A stretch of DNA of 13,186 nt, taken from Cylindrobasidium torrendii FP15055 ss-10 (lineage: Eukaryota; Basidiomycota; Agaricomycetes; Agaricales; Physalacriaceae). Position numbers and translations under genes: made by a program. The notes under the pieces were generated by a model. That model did no database searches and had not been told where the DNA came from. It saw only the letters and a list, made by a program, of their open reading frames with translations. Shown in pieces: positions 1 to 8,866 of the stretch. Each line of letters opens with the position of its first letter. Position 1 is the stretch's first letter. The DNA lies in contig KN880885.1 in NCBI GenBank assembly GCA_000934385.1, positions 1 through 13,186 of the forward strand, in the 5' to 3' direction.

Positions 1-570
1 AATACCTGCTGCTCTCCAACCATCTTTTTGGCAATATTGTTTTCCAGTGTGCTCAAGCTGTCTCTCGAATGCTCTCATAATTGAACCCTTTGGACAGCTG
101 GACAGTGCTCCTGTGCAATCCTGGGTTGAGCTCATTTGAGAGCCATGAAGGTCTCTGTGGATCCCTTGACGGATATCCAGCCGATATCCAAGACGGCCCT
201 CAACGGGTCCCGGCTCCCGCCAGGATGTCCATCTATCGTGTATTAGGCCCCCGGCGCGCTCAGCCCTCCCGCGGGATCTGGGAGCCGCCGATCATCCAGG
301 ACCGAGCGCGATCCGCGCTCCAACTCGAGCCACGGTGTAGATGGGCGCTGAATGCAAGCTCAATGGGCGGCACTTCCATACGTTTCCCATCAAATGCTCG
401 TAACATGCCCCTGTATTGCCCGACTTCGCATCCGCCTTGACTGTTGCTTTGTTCAATCAGTCAATGTTACATATACACCTTTCCTGATGCAAACACATCC
501 CAAACGGCCGAGCAACCGAAAGAACGTACAAAAGGCATGGCGCTTTGCAGCGGCTTAGTACAAGCACACG
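1..570. other. 5' flank of the GH16-like gene, no gene recognised
   Basis: No convincing coding exon is seen on either strand. The open frames here are short and have low-complexity translations without family resemblance. The stretch probably holds the promoter of the secreted GH16-like gene that starts at 571. An AT-rich TATA-like element (acatatacac) lies at about 469-478, roughly 95 bp before the start codon. The 3' end of a gene lying outside the window cannot be excluded near base 1. Confidence 0.4.
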
Positions 571-1548
571 ATGATCTCGCCTCGCCATCTCTTGCTCAGC
601 TCAGCTCTTTTCTCTGCGGTCGCGTATGGCCAGTCCTGCTCAGACAGCACCACAGTCGACTTTAGTGGCGTTTCCAGTGGGCAAGATGTTGCGGAATTCC
701 TCTCGTGCGCTGTTCAATTCAATACTTTCTGTAGTAGTGTCTGACCTTTCTTTGCTTTTTACTACAGTCAGTTCAACATGGGTGTCAGCAACTACAACAA
801 CGTACCCAGCACCCCCATCCTGCATGACTTCGTTAACTCGAACGTCGCATTTGGTGACGGCGTTCTGGAAATGAAAGTCCAGGCGTACAGTGGCTCGGGG
901 AACGTCCAGTCATCTGAAATAGTGTCGAACGACGAGTTCTTGTACGGCTCTCTGCGCGTCACCATGAAATCCTCGAAGACGAAAGGCATTTGCGAGGGGA
1001 TTTTCTTCTTCAGTATGTCTTTCTCATGGTGACTGTGTCACTGGCTTATCCACAATGACAGAGAGTGACTTACAGGAGACGGATATCGAGCTTCTCACGA
1101 CGACATCGTTGGAAGCAAGCGCAGATTTGCCAGCGGGATTTTGGACGACAAACCAGGCGCATGTCGCCGACGAGGACTCGACCAGCGAGAACATTGCATT
1201 CGCGTTCGATCCCACGGAGGACTTCCACGAATATCGCATCGACGTGAGTTTCTTCTCAGGTTAGAAAACACCTGATTTTGATGTAATTTGCTAGTGGACG
1301 GCGGACGCAACGACCTTCTTTGTCGACGGATCACAAGTCAACGAGTTGACGGACAATGTAAGTTGCCTCACACACATTCAGGCCAACGTCTCATGCTTGT
1401 TTAGGTCCCCAATGTCCCGGGCCTTTTCATTTTCAACGCCTGGAGTAGTGGCGACCCACAATGGTCTGCCGGCCCTCCGACTGAGGACTCGATTTCCCAG
1501 ATATCCAAGATTGTGCTTTATAAGGGCTTCGTCCCCCAAGATTGTTGA
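571..1548 (+). CDS. Secreted GH16-family glucanase-like protein (concanavalin A-like fold)
   Basis: Five exons are inferred: 571-704, 768-1012, 1062-1243, 1295-1357 and 1405-1548, giving about 255 aa. Residues 1-20 look like a signal peptide (basic start, hydrophobic core, AYG-Q cleavage), so the product is probably secreted. At about residues 132-136 the motif ETDIE matches the GH16 catalytic signature E-x-D-x-E, with nucleophile, helper Asp and acid/base Glu all present. Downstream are FHEYRIDW, FFVDG and the C-terminal WSSGDPQWSAGPP, all typical of fungal GH16 proteins. GH16 enzymes act on beta-1,3 or mixed-linkage glucans and related wall polymers; the exact substrate cannot be read from the sequence. 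Introns 2-4 have good borders (gtatgt, gtgagt, gtaagt). The second ends at the cag at 1059-1061, which gives SDLQETDIE. The first intron is uncertain: donor 705 with acceptor 767 keeps frame, and so do 712-771 and an implausibly short 739-771. Confidence 0.85.
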
Positions 1549-1750
1549 GCACCACGCTACTGTGATAAATAGTGCATGAGGACCTACTACAGTGTTCTCA
1601 ATGTTAACGATATGCACGTCTGAGGTCCTCGCAAAGGGATTGAATTTGAGGGTGCTAATACTCTAGCGTCATGATACGGACATGGAAGAACAAGAAAATG
1701 AGGTATATAGTACAAATAGGTGGAATTAAATTATGGTTGGGAAGGGCCAC
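1549..1750. other. Shared 3' intergenic region between convergent genes
   Basis: The GH16-like gene (+) and the COX8-family gene (-) converge on these 202 bp, so both 3' untranslated regions and polyadenylation sites should lie here. The stretch is AT-rich around 1680-1735 (for example gaggtatatagtacaaatag). No further coding potential is seen. Confidence 0.5.
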
Positions 1751-2108
1751 TCATGCAGTGCTGGCCTTGTATCCTCCGGGCTTGTACCTGTAGACCGTTA
1801 GTTCCGCCACTTTGAGCAGATAAAACAACGCACCATTGCCAGCCAATGGCAATGAATGGGAGTGCGAAGCCGACGCCCATATAACTGAAGAACTTGTACT
1901 TGAACGCAGACTTGTTCAAGTGGTTGAAGGGGAGGTGCTGGAGACCGTAGTCAGCATTCGGAGGAATTAGGAAGTAGAAGCAGAAGAATAGAAGACGCAC
2001 GTTGTGGTTGGTATGCGCGGGTCCGAGCTGGACGTAGCTCCAGTTGCGAGTCTGCATCTTCACTGCGCGAGTGGTAGTGCGAAGGGTTGGGCGGGTGAGG
2101 GCGTTCAT
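1751..2108 (-). CDS. COX8: Cytochrome c oxidase subunit 8 (VIIc family), mitochondrial
   Basis: Three exons are inferred on the minus strand: 2108-2001, 1937-1834 and 1787-1751, giving 82 aa. Both introns (63 and 46 nt) start with GTGCGT. The second has a clear ACTAAC branch site 8 nt before its CAG and changes the frame, so the protein ends in WYKPGGYKASTA; reading through would give an unrelated tail. Residues 1-23 are rich in Arg, Thr and Ser and lack acidic residues, as expected for a mitochondrial presequence. The mature part carries the family hallmarks HLPF, NK-AF and a single membrane helix around GVGFALPFIAIGWQW. In this family the subunit is a small single-span component of complex IV in the inner membrane. 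The start at 2108 was preferred to an in-frame codon further upstream because it begins the presequence directly. The family assignment rests on remembered motifs in a short protein. Confidence 0.86.
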
Positions 2109-2801
2109 GATGATAGTGAGGTTGTGTGTGAAGCACTGAAGCTGATGAAGCACATAAAACCGCTCTCACATCTTAAATACTTTCAGTGTACCCCACCGCC
2201 AGCATTGTCGAGAATCAGCCTGGGCTGGGCGGCATTTGCCGGCCCGGCGCGATCATTTGGATGACAGTGTGTTGTTCGCGGATAGGACAAGAGATAGAGG
2301 CGGGATGCGCTCGAGACCCCAAAGAGACCCTGGCCAGAAGCCATAGTTGTGTGGGGTCTAAATGAAAGCGGGGAGAATTATCAAACACAAGCAGAGCCAA
2401 AGGTGGCGATTGGGCTGGACCATGGCGCTGTACGTTGCGTAGCGCTCCCTCACCTCAAGCACCGATGCAAAAAGTTGTGGGCAAAATATGACACTTTGAA
2501 GCAAAGAACACCGCGGTGCAGCTTAAGTTGGAGCCCAGGCGGTGTGTACTGCGTAGGCTGACGCGTATAACGAGGTGTGATTGCTGTTAGTATTTGGCAG
2601 ATGGCATTATCGATATCATTTCCGGGCGGGTTCAAGGAGCGAGAGGAGGCATATACCGGATGCCAATCAGTCACATCGAGCACCAGACCGTGCCACTACA
2701 CTCACTAGTAGAATCCAGACCACATTGTCTCCCGGGATGCAGCCTTAGCTACATGTCCGTCGGCACTGTAAAACGTTAGCCACGGACCCCCAAGCTTCAA
2801 C
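2109..2801. other. COX8 promoter region and 3' flank of the zinc-cluster gene
   Basis: These 693 bp lie between the COX8-family start and the stop of the regulator gene, both on the minus strand. No coding exon is supported; the short open frames on both strands resemble nothing. A CCAAT box on the minus strand (ATTGG at 2409-2413) lies about 300 bp upstream of the COX8-family start codon. CCAAT sites bound by the Hap complex are known to control respiratory genes in fungi, but one pentamer is weak evidence. Confidence 0.45.
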
Positions 2802-4794
2802 TTATTTGACAAACATACTCCGTACATGCGGCATCATGGCTTCCATCCGCCTAGCTATGCCCATGATAAGTTCAACCATACCCTGCGTGTCTACAGTCGA
2901 CATCTGAGTTGAGAATGCAGGATTTTTCAACACCCGCAGCGCGGACGACCATGCTTTCTGAGATGCACGATGTTATGAGTGCACCAGAAAGTGACACGGG
3001 GAGGGGAAGACGGACCGTGATGAGGGCATCCAGGAAAACGAAATTGTTGTCCCGAAGATGCTTTGTGATACCTACAATGCGTATTGCGCCAGTCACTGCA
3101 GACTGGGTGCTACCATTTAGCACAGGCGAAAAGCGAGCATGTATATCAACGAGTGATGCCAGAGCCATGGACTCCGCAATAAACAAGGCAAGCTGGTTAT
3201 GTCGTGCGTCGGCGGATAGCGTGTCACTACGAGCGCGAGCTGTGATGATCGACAAATGCAGTTCCAGTCGTTCAACCAGGCCAACCAATTTGTTGACAAG
3301 TGCTTTGGAAAAGTCTACGCCTGCAGTCGAGAGTGAGCTGGTCTTCTGCTTGGGAACACGAGGACGCACAACAGTCTGTTTCCTCCCAAGAATGAAGAAG
3401 ATCCCTTGCCTCAATAAAATAGGACGCAGAAAGGGTACGTGCAGCCAGGCAGAAGGATTCCATGCCAAGAAACTTGTACACATCCTGATCTCAATAAGCT
3501 ATGAGCCTCGTTCGATTTGAGGACATACCGGGAGAACAAGGAGCGCGTCCAGATTATCCAGACGCAACAGCAGTGGAAGATCGAAAAGGAGGCTTTGCGA
3601 AAGGTCGATGTAAATAATATGGCACAACGATCCGACCTCCTCGTCCGACCGCAGTGTCACGAAGATTCCGCCTGGCTCCCGTGCACGCATCAGTGCAATG
3701 TTTGCAAGCTTGTTTTGATGCTTAAGTAGAATTTCAGCCGCGTAAAGGAGTCGTTCCCGGCCCTTGGAAATATGTCCCTTTATAAAAAGGTATACCGCCA
3801 GGATTGAGTGCACCTGGGTTTCAGTTTGCTTAAATCCTATCTTCAACGAATCAAGGGAGTAGTACCTGCAAAACAGTCGTGATATCCATTCGTTCTTTAT
3901 GCTCCCCAAGTAACCTGAGCGTTTGTTGCAGGGTATCCATCTCTATGGTCATTGCCGTAGCATCGTTCTCCGCATGAAAGCGACATCCCCATAGCTGGGT
4001 TGCGTAGCGCAGGACTATATGTGCGCCAGGGTTCGACATATCACCTTCGAGTAGAAGGTCAACTTTATCCGAGGTCATACATATACCCACTTGTGTGCGG
4101 TGCTTGCGAAATATCATTCGCCTGCATGACTGTTGTAGATGTGGAAGCCTCAAAGTCACGAATATCACTCACGCCCGCGTAAAGTCATACTGGGGCTCCT
4201 CTCGCAGTATAGGCCCTCTTGCAATTGACGAGGGAGCATCGTGAAATTCCTGAAGGCCTCCGAGCTGTTGTTGTAGCTGTCGGATGCGAAGGCGGAGCGC
4301 ATGCTTCGCCTCTGCGTCTGGCTCCAACTGAGAGTTGAAATCATAGTGGCACCTTGCCTTGCCGAGAGAACAAGTCCCGCAAATGGGCTGTTGGGCGTCG
4401 CATTTCTGGTAAATGTTAATGTCGGCAAGACTGGCCTGGAAGACCTGCCGTCTCACCCTCTTCTTTGATCTGCCTGATCATCAGAAATGATGCACGAGCG
4501 TGATAGTATGGCGTGGGCGCACCGACACGGTATACAAGCAGCGCCTTTGCGAAGAAGCCGTTCTCCATCGAGCTCCAAGTCAGCCCAAGTACAAGATATT
4601 GACTTCCTGGAGCGCGCGCACGATTTGCACGTAGGTTGTATACCATCGCAACGCTATGAAAAAACATGTCAGGCCAAAAAAGAGACCTTGGACAGCCATA
4701 CAATTCTGCGTTTTCTACCGTTTGGCGGTAAGTGTGGACGAATGTGGGCTCTGTCGGGAACCTACCGACATGGGTCGCATATTCTGGCCGCCAT
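2802..4794 (-). CDS. Zn(II)2Cys6 fungal transcription factor
   Basis: Eight exons are inferred on the minus strand: 4794-4766, a 13-nt microexon (4714-4702 or 4469-4457), 4405-4173, 4121-3866, 3813-3529, 3484-3370, 3320-3016 and 2957-2802. They sum to 463 aa with no internal stop. Residues 6-33 form a perfect zinc cluster, C-x2-C-x6-C-x6-C-x2-C-x6-C, beginning ICDPC and ending KARC. This binuclear zinc domain binds DNA in the nucleus. A Leu/Gln-rich coiled-coil segment follows at about 46-62 (RLRIRQLQQQLGG), as in dimerising members. The rest (about 93-463) resembles the middle-homology region of basidiomycete regulators, with LRYATQLWG, QVHSILAVYLFIKG, an Asp/Leu-rich segment near 250-270 and a short C-terminal helix ending RSMFVK. 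Target genes are unknown. The neighbouring monooxygenase, 179 bp upstream on the same strand, is a plausible target only by position. The many short exons make exact borders uncertain at one or two junctions; the exon 7 acceptor could also be 5 nt further on. Confidence 0.84.
4457..4469 (-). other. Candidate 13-nt microexon B of the zinc-cluster gene
   Basis: The piece lies between atcaggcag and gtgaga on the minus strand. Used instead of microexon A it encodes SKKR and gives C-RSKKRK-C, again six residues between the second and third cysteines. The intron to exon 3 is then 51 nt, with an ATTAAC-type branch site near its acceptor, and the intron from exon 1 is 296 nt. Using A and B together, or neither, destroys the reading frame. 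Confidence 0.5.
4702..4714 (-). other. Candidate 13-nt microexon A of the zinc-cluster gene
   Basis: The piece lies between cggtag and gtatgg on the minus strand. Spliced after exon 1 (ending TGTCG) and before AAATGC, it encodes KRRI and gives the cysteine loop C-RKRRIK-C with the required six residues. The intron on its exon-1 side is 51 nt, normal for this window. The intron on its other side is 296 nt, far longer than any other intron here. Confidence 0.55.
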
Positions 4795-4973
4795 TGTGAG
4801 CAGTGAGTAGTTGTGTCGTGGGGGGTCTACGTATTAGTAATGGGATTGCGCCTGCTTATAAGTTATGGACCATGGTGCTTGGTCAAGAGGCATTTTCCGT
4901 CGTGATCGGACTTCTCTTCCGCGACCAAGGAGTTACTCAGAACATACATATTAACTTGGCAGCGTAAGTAGAA
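4795..4973. other. Intergenic spacer: monooxygenase 3' end and zinc-cluster gene promoter
   Basis: These 179 bp separate two genes on the same strand. They must hold the 3' end of the monooxygenase transcript and the promoter of the zinc-cluster gene. The start codon at 4794-4792 sits in a good eukaryotic context (CACAATGGC). No other feature is seen. Confidence 0.5.
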
Positions 4974-6410
4974 TTAAGCTGCAGCTTTAGACTTGGCGTA
5001 AGCTAACAGCCTTTTGAGTAGGTCGACCCATTCATGGTCCCCATTCTTGCCCACGCCTTTCACCCAGCCCGCCGCTTCTCCAGATTTCTCTAGCTCGACC
5101 CATGTCTGCCTCAGGATACCCTTTTCTTCGTACATCTCCTTTTCCCAATCTGGCACCACAATGCTGCCTCCGGCCCACCTGTAAGTCTCGTCACGGTAGT
5201 CAAACTGCTCCTCGCCCTCGAATTTGTGCCAGTTACGTGCAATGTCGAGTTTAGGATGCGCCGCGTCGGAGGCCTTTGTGAGCAGTTGATATCGCACGAG
5301 AATATCTTTCGCCTCAGCTTCAACGTCCAACGGGGTGCGATATGCTTGAACGACCGCGAGCGCCTGGGCCTCGAGAATGGGAAATGGAGCGACACGAACG
5401 AGGAGGCCGAGGAACGTGAGACTTTCTGGAGGATACCGTGCTTGTAGTGGAAATATGTGTTTTGCAAGTGGGAATACATGGTAAGATGAGTTGAACGCTT
5501 CGGTCGGCAGCGGTGGAATTGGCGGCGGGAGGGTGCTGCGCAGAATATCCGACGACAGGAAAGGGAACTCCACTTCGTAGCCTGTAGCCAAGATGCAGTG
5601 GTCGATTCCCTTCTCAATGATGTCGCCTTCAAATAGAACCGACCCATCTGGGTGGAATTCGATGGGGCGGCCTCTGCGCTTGAGCTTGCCATCCTCAGAG
5701 GCAGGCGTGCCAATGGTAGAGTGAATGACACTGTCCGCTGCCTCACACATTTCTGCCGAGATGTCTTGCCCACTTGGCCCGGCTCCCACAACCATGACGG
5801 TCGAGCCTAATTCATGCGGCCGGCGATACCAGGCAGAATGCGAAGCCTTGTTCCGCACAACCCAGTCATCTAGTCCCGGGATAACAGGGTACCTTGGCTT
5901 GCGATAGTGGCCGTTGCAGACGATAACCCAATCGAAGTCGAGAGTCCTCCCTGTTGATAGAGATACGCGCCATACCGGGCTGGTCCAGACCGCTTGTTCG
6001 ACAGAGGTGTTGAGTTGGATGTGTGTATTCAAACCGAAGTGGTGTGCGTAGTAGAGAAGGTAGTCTTCAACTGCCTTAGCTTTTGGGAAGAGGGGTGTTT
6101 CCGGTGGGAAAGAGAGGCTTGTGAATGCCATAACCGGATGTGGGAGATTCGTAGTGAGAGAATCATAGAGAGGCGTGAGCGGAGGGTTGTCGACAGGCTC
6201 GGCGGGAAGCCTACGGGCAATTAGAGAACGAAGTAACTATAGCTTTGGCACGTACCACACACCGCCAACCTTTTCTCTGGCCTCGAAAACTGTAGGATGC
6301 CACAAGCCAGCCTTGAACTCGTCGGTGTCGAGAACAGTTTTCAGAGCGGCGAGGCCAGCAGGACCTCCGCCGATGATGGCGATTGTCTTGCGTGCGCCTT
6401 GTATAGACAT
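4974..6410 (-). CDS. Flavin-containing monooxygenase (FMO-like)
   Basis: Two exons are inferred on the minus strand, 6410-6256 and 6210-4974, giving 463 aa, a normal size for fungal FMOs. The 45-nt intron (gtacgt to gtag) joins GGVW to LPAEPVDNPPLTPLYDSL, a family-typical stretch. Residues 10-20 (IAIIGGGPAGL) form the FAD-binding GxGxxG. Residues 194-199 (GAGPSG) form the second Rossmann motif, for NADPH. The HSAWYRRP segment from about residue 176 corresponds to the end of the FMO fingerprint, although its FxG part is not conserved (VRNKASHS). LATGY lies at about 259-263. These enzymes use NADPH and O2 to oxidise nitrogen, sulfur or carbonyl groups of small molecules; the substrate cannot be inferred. 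There is no N-terminal signal or obvious membrane anchor, so it is probably cytosolic. The start at 6410 is the first ATG in frame. The gene is divergent from TAF8 and lies directly upstream of the zinc-cluster regulator. Confidence 0.93.
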
Positions 6411-6676
6411 TCGGTGCAATGAAGATGGATAATGGGAGGATACTGCTCACTCGGCATGATGGCAAGTGCTAAGTTATAGTCAAGCTCAGAGTTTACCCGA
6501 CCTTCGCGCCATAAGTTTGGATTAGCACGCCAGAGGGCCCAGACGCGGGCGTTCGACTCATATTTTTCGGATTTCCAATAAAGAGGCGGCCTGGGTTTTC
6601 GAAGTTTGTTGTGGCGGTCAATTGGCAGCAAACACGCGATGACGTCGGCGCGATTTCATTTTGACCTCCGCCCATC
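6411..6676. promoter_or_regulatory. Divergent promoter shared by the monooxygenase and TAF8
   Basis: The two start codons face away from each other across 266 bp, so both promoters must lie here. No coding exon is seen. It contains an inverted CCAAT box (ATTGG, 6621-6625) and a CRE-like site nearer TAF8. No clear TATA box is visible, as is common for housekeeping genes. Confidence 0.6.
6640..6647. promoter_or_regulatory. CRE-like (ATF/CREB bZIP) site TGACGTCG
   Basis: The bases TGACGTCG match the palindromic bZIP site TGACGTCA in seven of eight positions and lie 30 bp before the TAF8 start codon. The closeness suggests it acts on TAF8 or lies in its 5' leader. A single short match can also arise by chance. 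Confidence 0.35.
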
Positions 6677-7805
6677 ATGAACCCATACATGCCCACCTCA
6701 TATGGTCAACAGTACGGGCAACAGCAACCACAGGCATACACAACACCTCAGGCAACACAACCCTACGCACCGCAACCAACACCGGCCTACAACCCACAGG
6801 CATATTCACAACAAACGTACCAAAATATCAATTATGCTTCATCTGGTATCCCGTACAACTTGTCGCTTTTATCGCAATACGCACAACAAACTGCACCACC
6901 CCCTCCACCGCCTGCACCACCAACACCTCCGCCTGCATCAGTGTCGCCTGCAGCAGCCTCCAAAGCAATACAGCGCTTCATCTCGAGTGAACTGAAATAC
7001 GCCGGATTCGACAGCACACACCCAACCGCACTGGAAACCCTGGAGAAAGAAGTCGTATTTCGTGAGACCGCGTTCACCATTGTCGACGCCCTAAATGCTA
7101 AAACACGCACGGACATGCAGTGATCGAACGCCTGCACCAGCGCGCGCACGAATTCGCCAACCTCTCAAATCGCGCAGGCCCCATCGCGACGGACTTGATT
7201 CTCGCGTGCACAGATGTTGGGATGGACCCCTCTGAGCTCGCGAAATGGCGCGTAAAGACTAAACGACAACGACGCAAGAACCGTGCGGCATCCATTGGTG
7301 CGTCCTTGTTACCCTCCTTCTCCCCATTATTTTATTAATGGAGTACCTAGATGGAGGCCGCATAGAACTTCGTGATCCTCCCTCCCGCTCTCCATCCCCA
7401 GATCTCCTGCCATCAGACGAGGAAGACAACGCAGTTGCGAAAGCAAACGCGACGCCGCTTACACTACGCACTCTCCCAGACATGTATGCCCTTCCGACTC
7501 TCCCACCCAAACACACATACCATCGCACGCCGCTCACGCAATCCGGTGGGTCGTCGGCGGCTCCATCTTCGACTGGCGTACCCTCATTAGAGAAGAAACT
7601 GAAAACGGCTGGATTGGTGCAGGATTCGCTGAGGAATTTGATGCTGCAGACAGAAGCATCTGGGCACACACAGGAGGATAGTGATTTGCTTGGGCATGTT
7701 GTTAATTGGGAAGCGGTCAGCGGAGGATTGGGAATGGGTGCTGGTGGAACGAACGCGTCTGGGGCTGGTGAGGGAGCACGGCCAAGGAAAAGATGGAGGG
7801 TCTAA
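6677..7805 (+). CDS. TAF8: TFIID subunit TAF8 (histone-fold protein)
   Basis: Three exons are inferred, 6677-7061, 7121-7297 and 7351-7805, giving 338 aa. Residues 1-73 are low-complexity, rich in Gln, Pro, Tyr and Thr, followed by proline runs to about 86. Residues 92-172 form the TAF8/bromodomain-associated histone fold: SKAIQRFISSELKYAGFD, then across intron 1 EKEVVFLIERLHQRAHEFAN and SNRAGPIATDLILACTDVG. Basic residues follow (KTKRQRRKNR). Near residues 229-249 is the TAF8 C-terminal signature LPTLPPKHTY-RTP. In TFIID, TAF8 pairs with TAF10 through the histone fold and contacts TAF2, supporting promoter binding by RNA polymerase II machinery in the nucleus. Intron 1 (gtgaga...gcag, 59 nt) and intron 2 (gtgcgt...ctag, 53 nt) both restore the frame. 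The tail is glycine-rich and ends KRWRV. Confidence 0.92.
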
Positions 7806-7987
7806 TGCGTAGATGTTCGTGTACTTGTGTGTAAATGCTTTGTTATTGCTTTCTTGATTATATGGCTCTGTACGAAATCCCAGGTGAAATGCTCGTCACT
7901 ATAAATATGTATGCGTTGGATACAGTTGTGGAAGTTGGAGGGACATTCGATACACTAGTCGTCAGTAGGTCTATCATTGACCTGGTA

Positions 7988-8866
7988 TTAGTGCGTCGCC
8001 CCATGTCCTTCTAATGGGGTATCATGGTGAGGGTCGTACACTGGGTGGTACGGCGCGACCGCTGGGTAGTAAGATTGCTGCTTCTCCACTCCTTGGGTTC
8101 CAATCATCGGCTCAACCTCAATATAGGTGCCCTTGTTGACCTCCTCCATCTCCAATAATTCTTTCCGGTAGCTGTATACAAGGAACATAGACCCTAACAT
8201 CAAATGTATATGTCAGCTACCTTCCACTTTCGTCGTCGAAGGGTACCTACAAAATTCCAAGAGCCACATAACAATGTTGAATATGATTACCCACAGTCGC
8301 GTGGATCTCAGAATGGAGACGCATTTGTCAGTCTGTTGCTGGGTATATTCCGGAAGATCGATGCCCAAGATGGGGTCAAAATTGTCGTCTAGATTTCTGC
8401 ATTGATCCTCGAGGTTGCTCTGACCAAAGAGTCGCCAGATTGATATGCTGCCAGCGACAACACCGCCGATGAGATGGCCGAGCAATAAGTTAAAGTACAT
8501 CCTCAAAAGGACTGGATTCTTCTTCAAAGCGCCGATAAACCTACCTTGATGTGAGTGAATACGACACTTGCGCACGAGGGTACGCACCCAAACAATGTTA
8601 TCAAGGCGAATAAAGCGTAGCTTATGCCTTGCACTATAGTTGTTGCCTGGTAGTCGCTACTAAAGCGGCCGGTGTCGTTGTGTTGCAAGACATAGGCGAG
8701 CTTGAGCCATTGGACGATGCTAGATCCCAGTGACGCCCAAAACCCGCTGAATGCAAGAGACTACGACTTGTGTCAAGTTTAGTGAGTGCATTTGTAAAGG
8801 AATGCGTACCATGACGCCCCAGCGAATGGGAAGGCAGCACATCCAGTGGCGACGACGAAATGGCAT
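7988..8866 (-). CDS. Four-helix membrane protein of unknown function
   Basis: Four exons are inferred on the minus strand, 8866-8810, 8760-8588, 8540-8251 and 8193-7988, giving 241 aa. Introns are 49, 47 and 57 nt, with donors gtacgc, gtgcgt and gtaggt. The N-terminus MPFRRRHWMCC is basic and cysteine-containing. Hydrophobic segments lie at about 16-42, 58-80, 87-112 and 159-181. The loop between helices 3 and 4 carries Cys124 and Cys150, which could pair in a disulphide on the lumenal or outer side. The 60-residue tail is hydrophilic, begins YRKELLEMEE and is rich in Tyr, Pro and His (YYPAVAPYHPVYDPHHD), so it probably faces the cytosol. The layout resembles a recurrent uncharacterised tetraspan type in mushrooms, but I cannot name a family or function. 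It is not a canonical tetraspanin because no CCG motif is visible in the loop. Confidence 0.8.

Noticed and set aside
81..665. Overlapping plus-strand open frames of 68-119 codons
   Set aside because: Their translations look random, and they overlap the signal-peptide exon of the GH16-like gene in other frames.
2105..2140. Possible C/D-box RNA (ATGATGA ... CTGA)
   Set aside because: The boxes are only about 25 nt apart, no terminal stem is visible, and the first box overlaps the COX8-family start codon.
2872..3520. Two overlapping 203-codon open frames on opposite strands
   Set aside because: Neither is a stand-alone gene. Part of the minus-strand frame is exon 7 of the zinc-cluster gene, and the rest runs through introns. 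The plus-strand frame is its antisense shadow and resembles no family.
4416..4703. Open frame on the minus strand inside the long zinc-cluster intron
   Set aside because: It has no family resemblance, and an exon of that size would break the fixed six-residue spacing between the second and third cysteines.
2802..4794. The zinc-cluster gene as a pseudogene with many frameshifts
   Set aside because: The apparent frame changes are all explained by seven introns with GT/AG borders. The joined exons give 463 codons without a stop and a perfect Cys6 motif.
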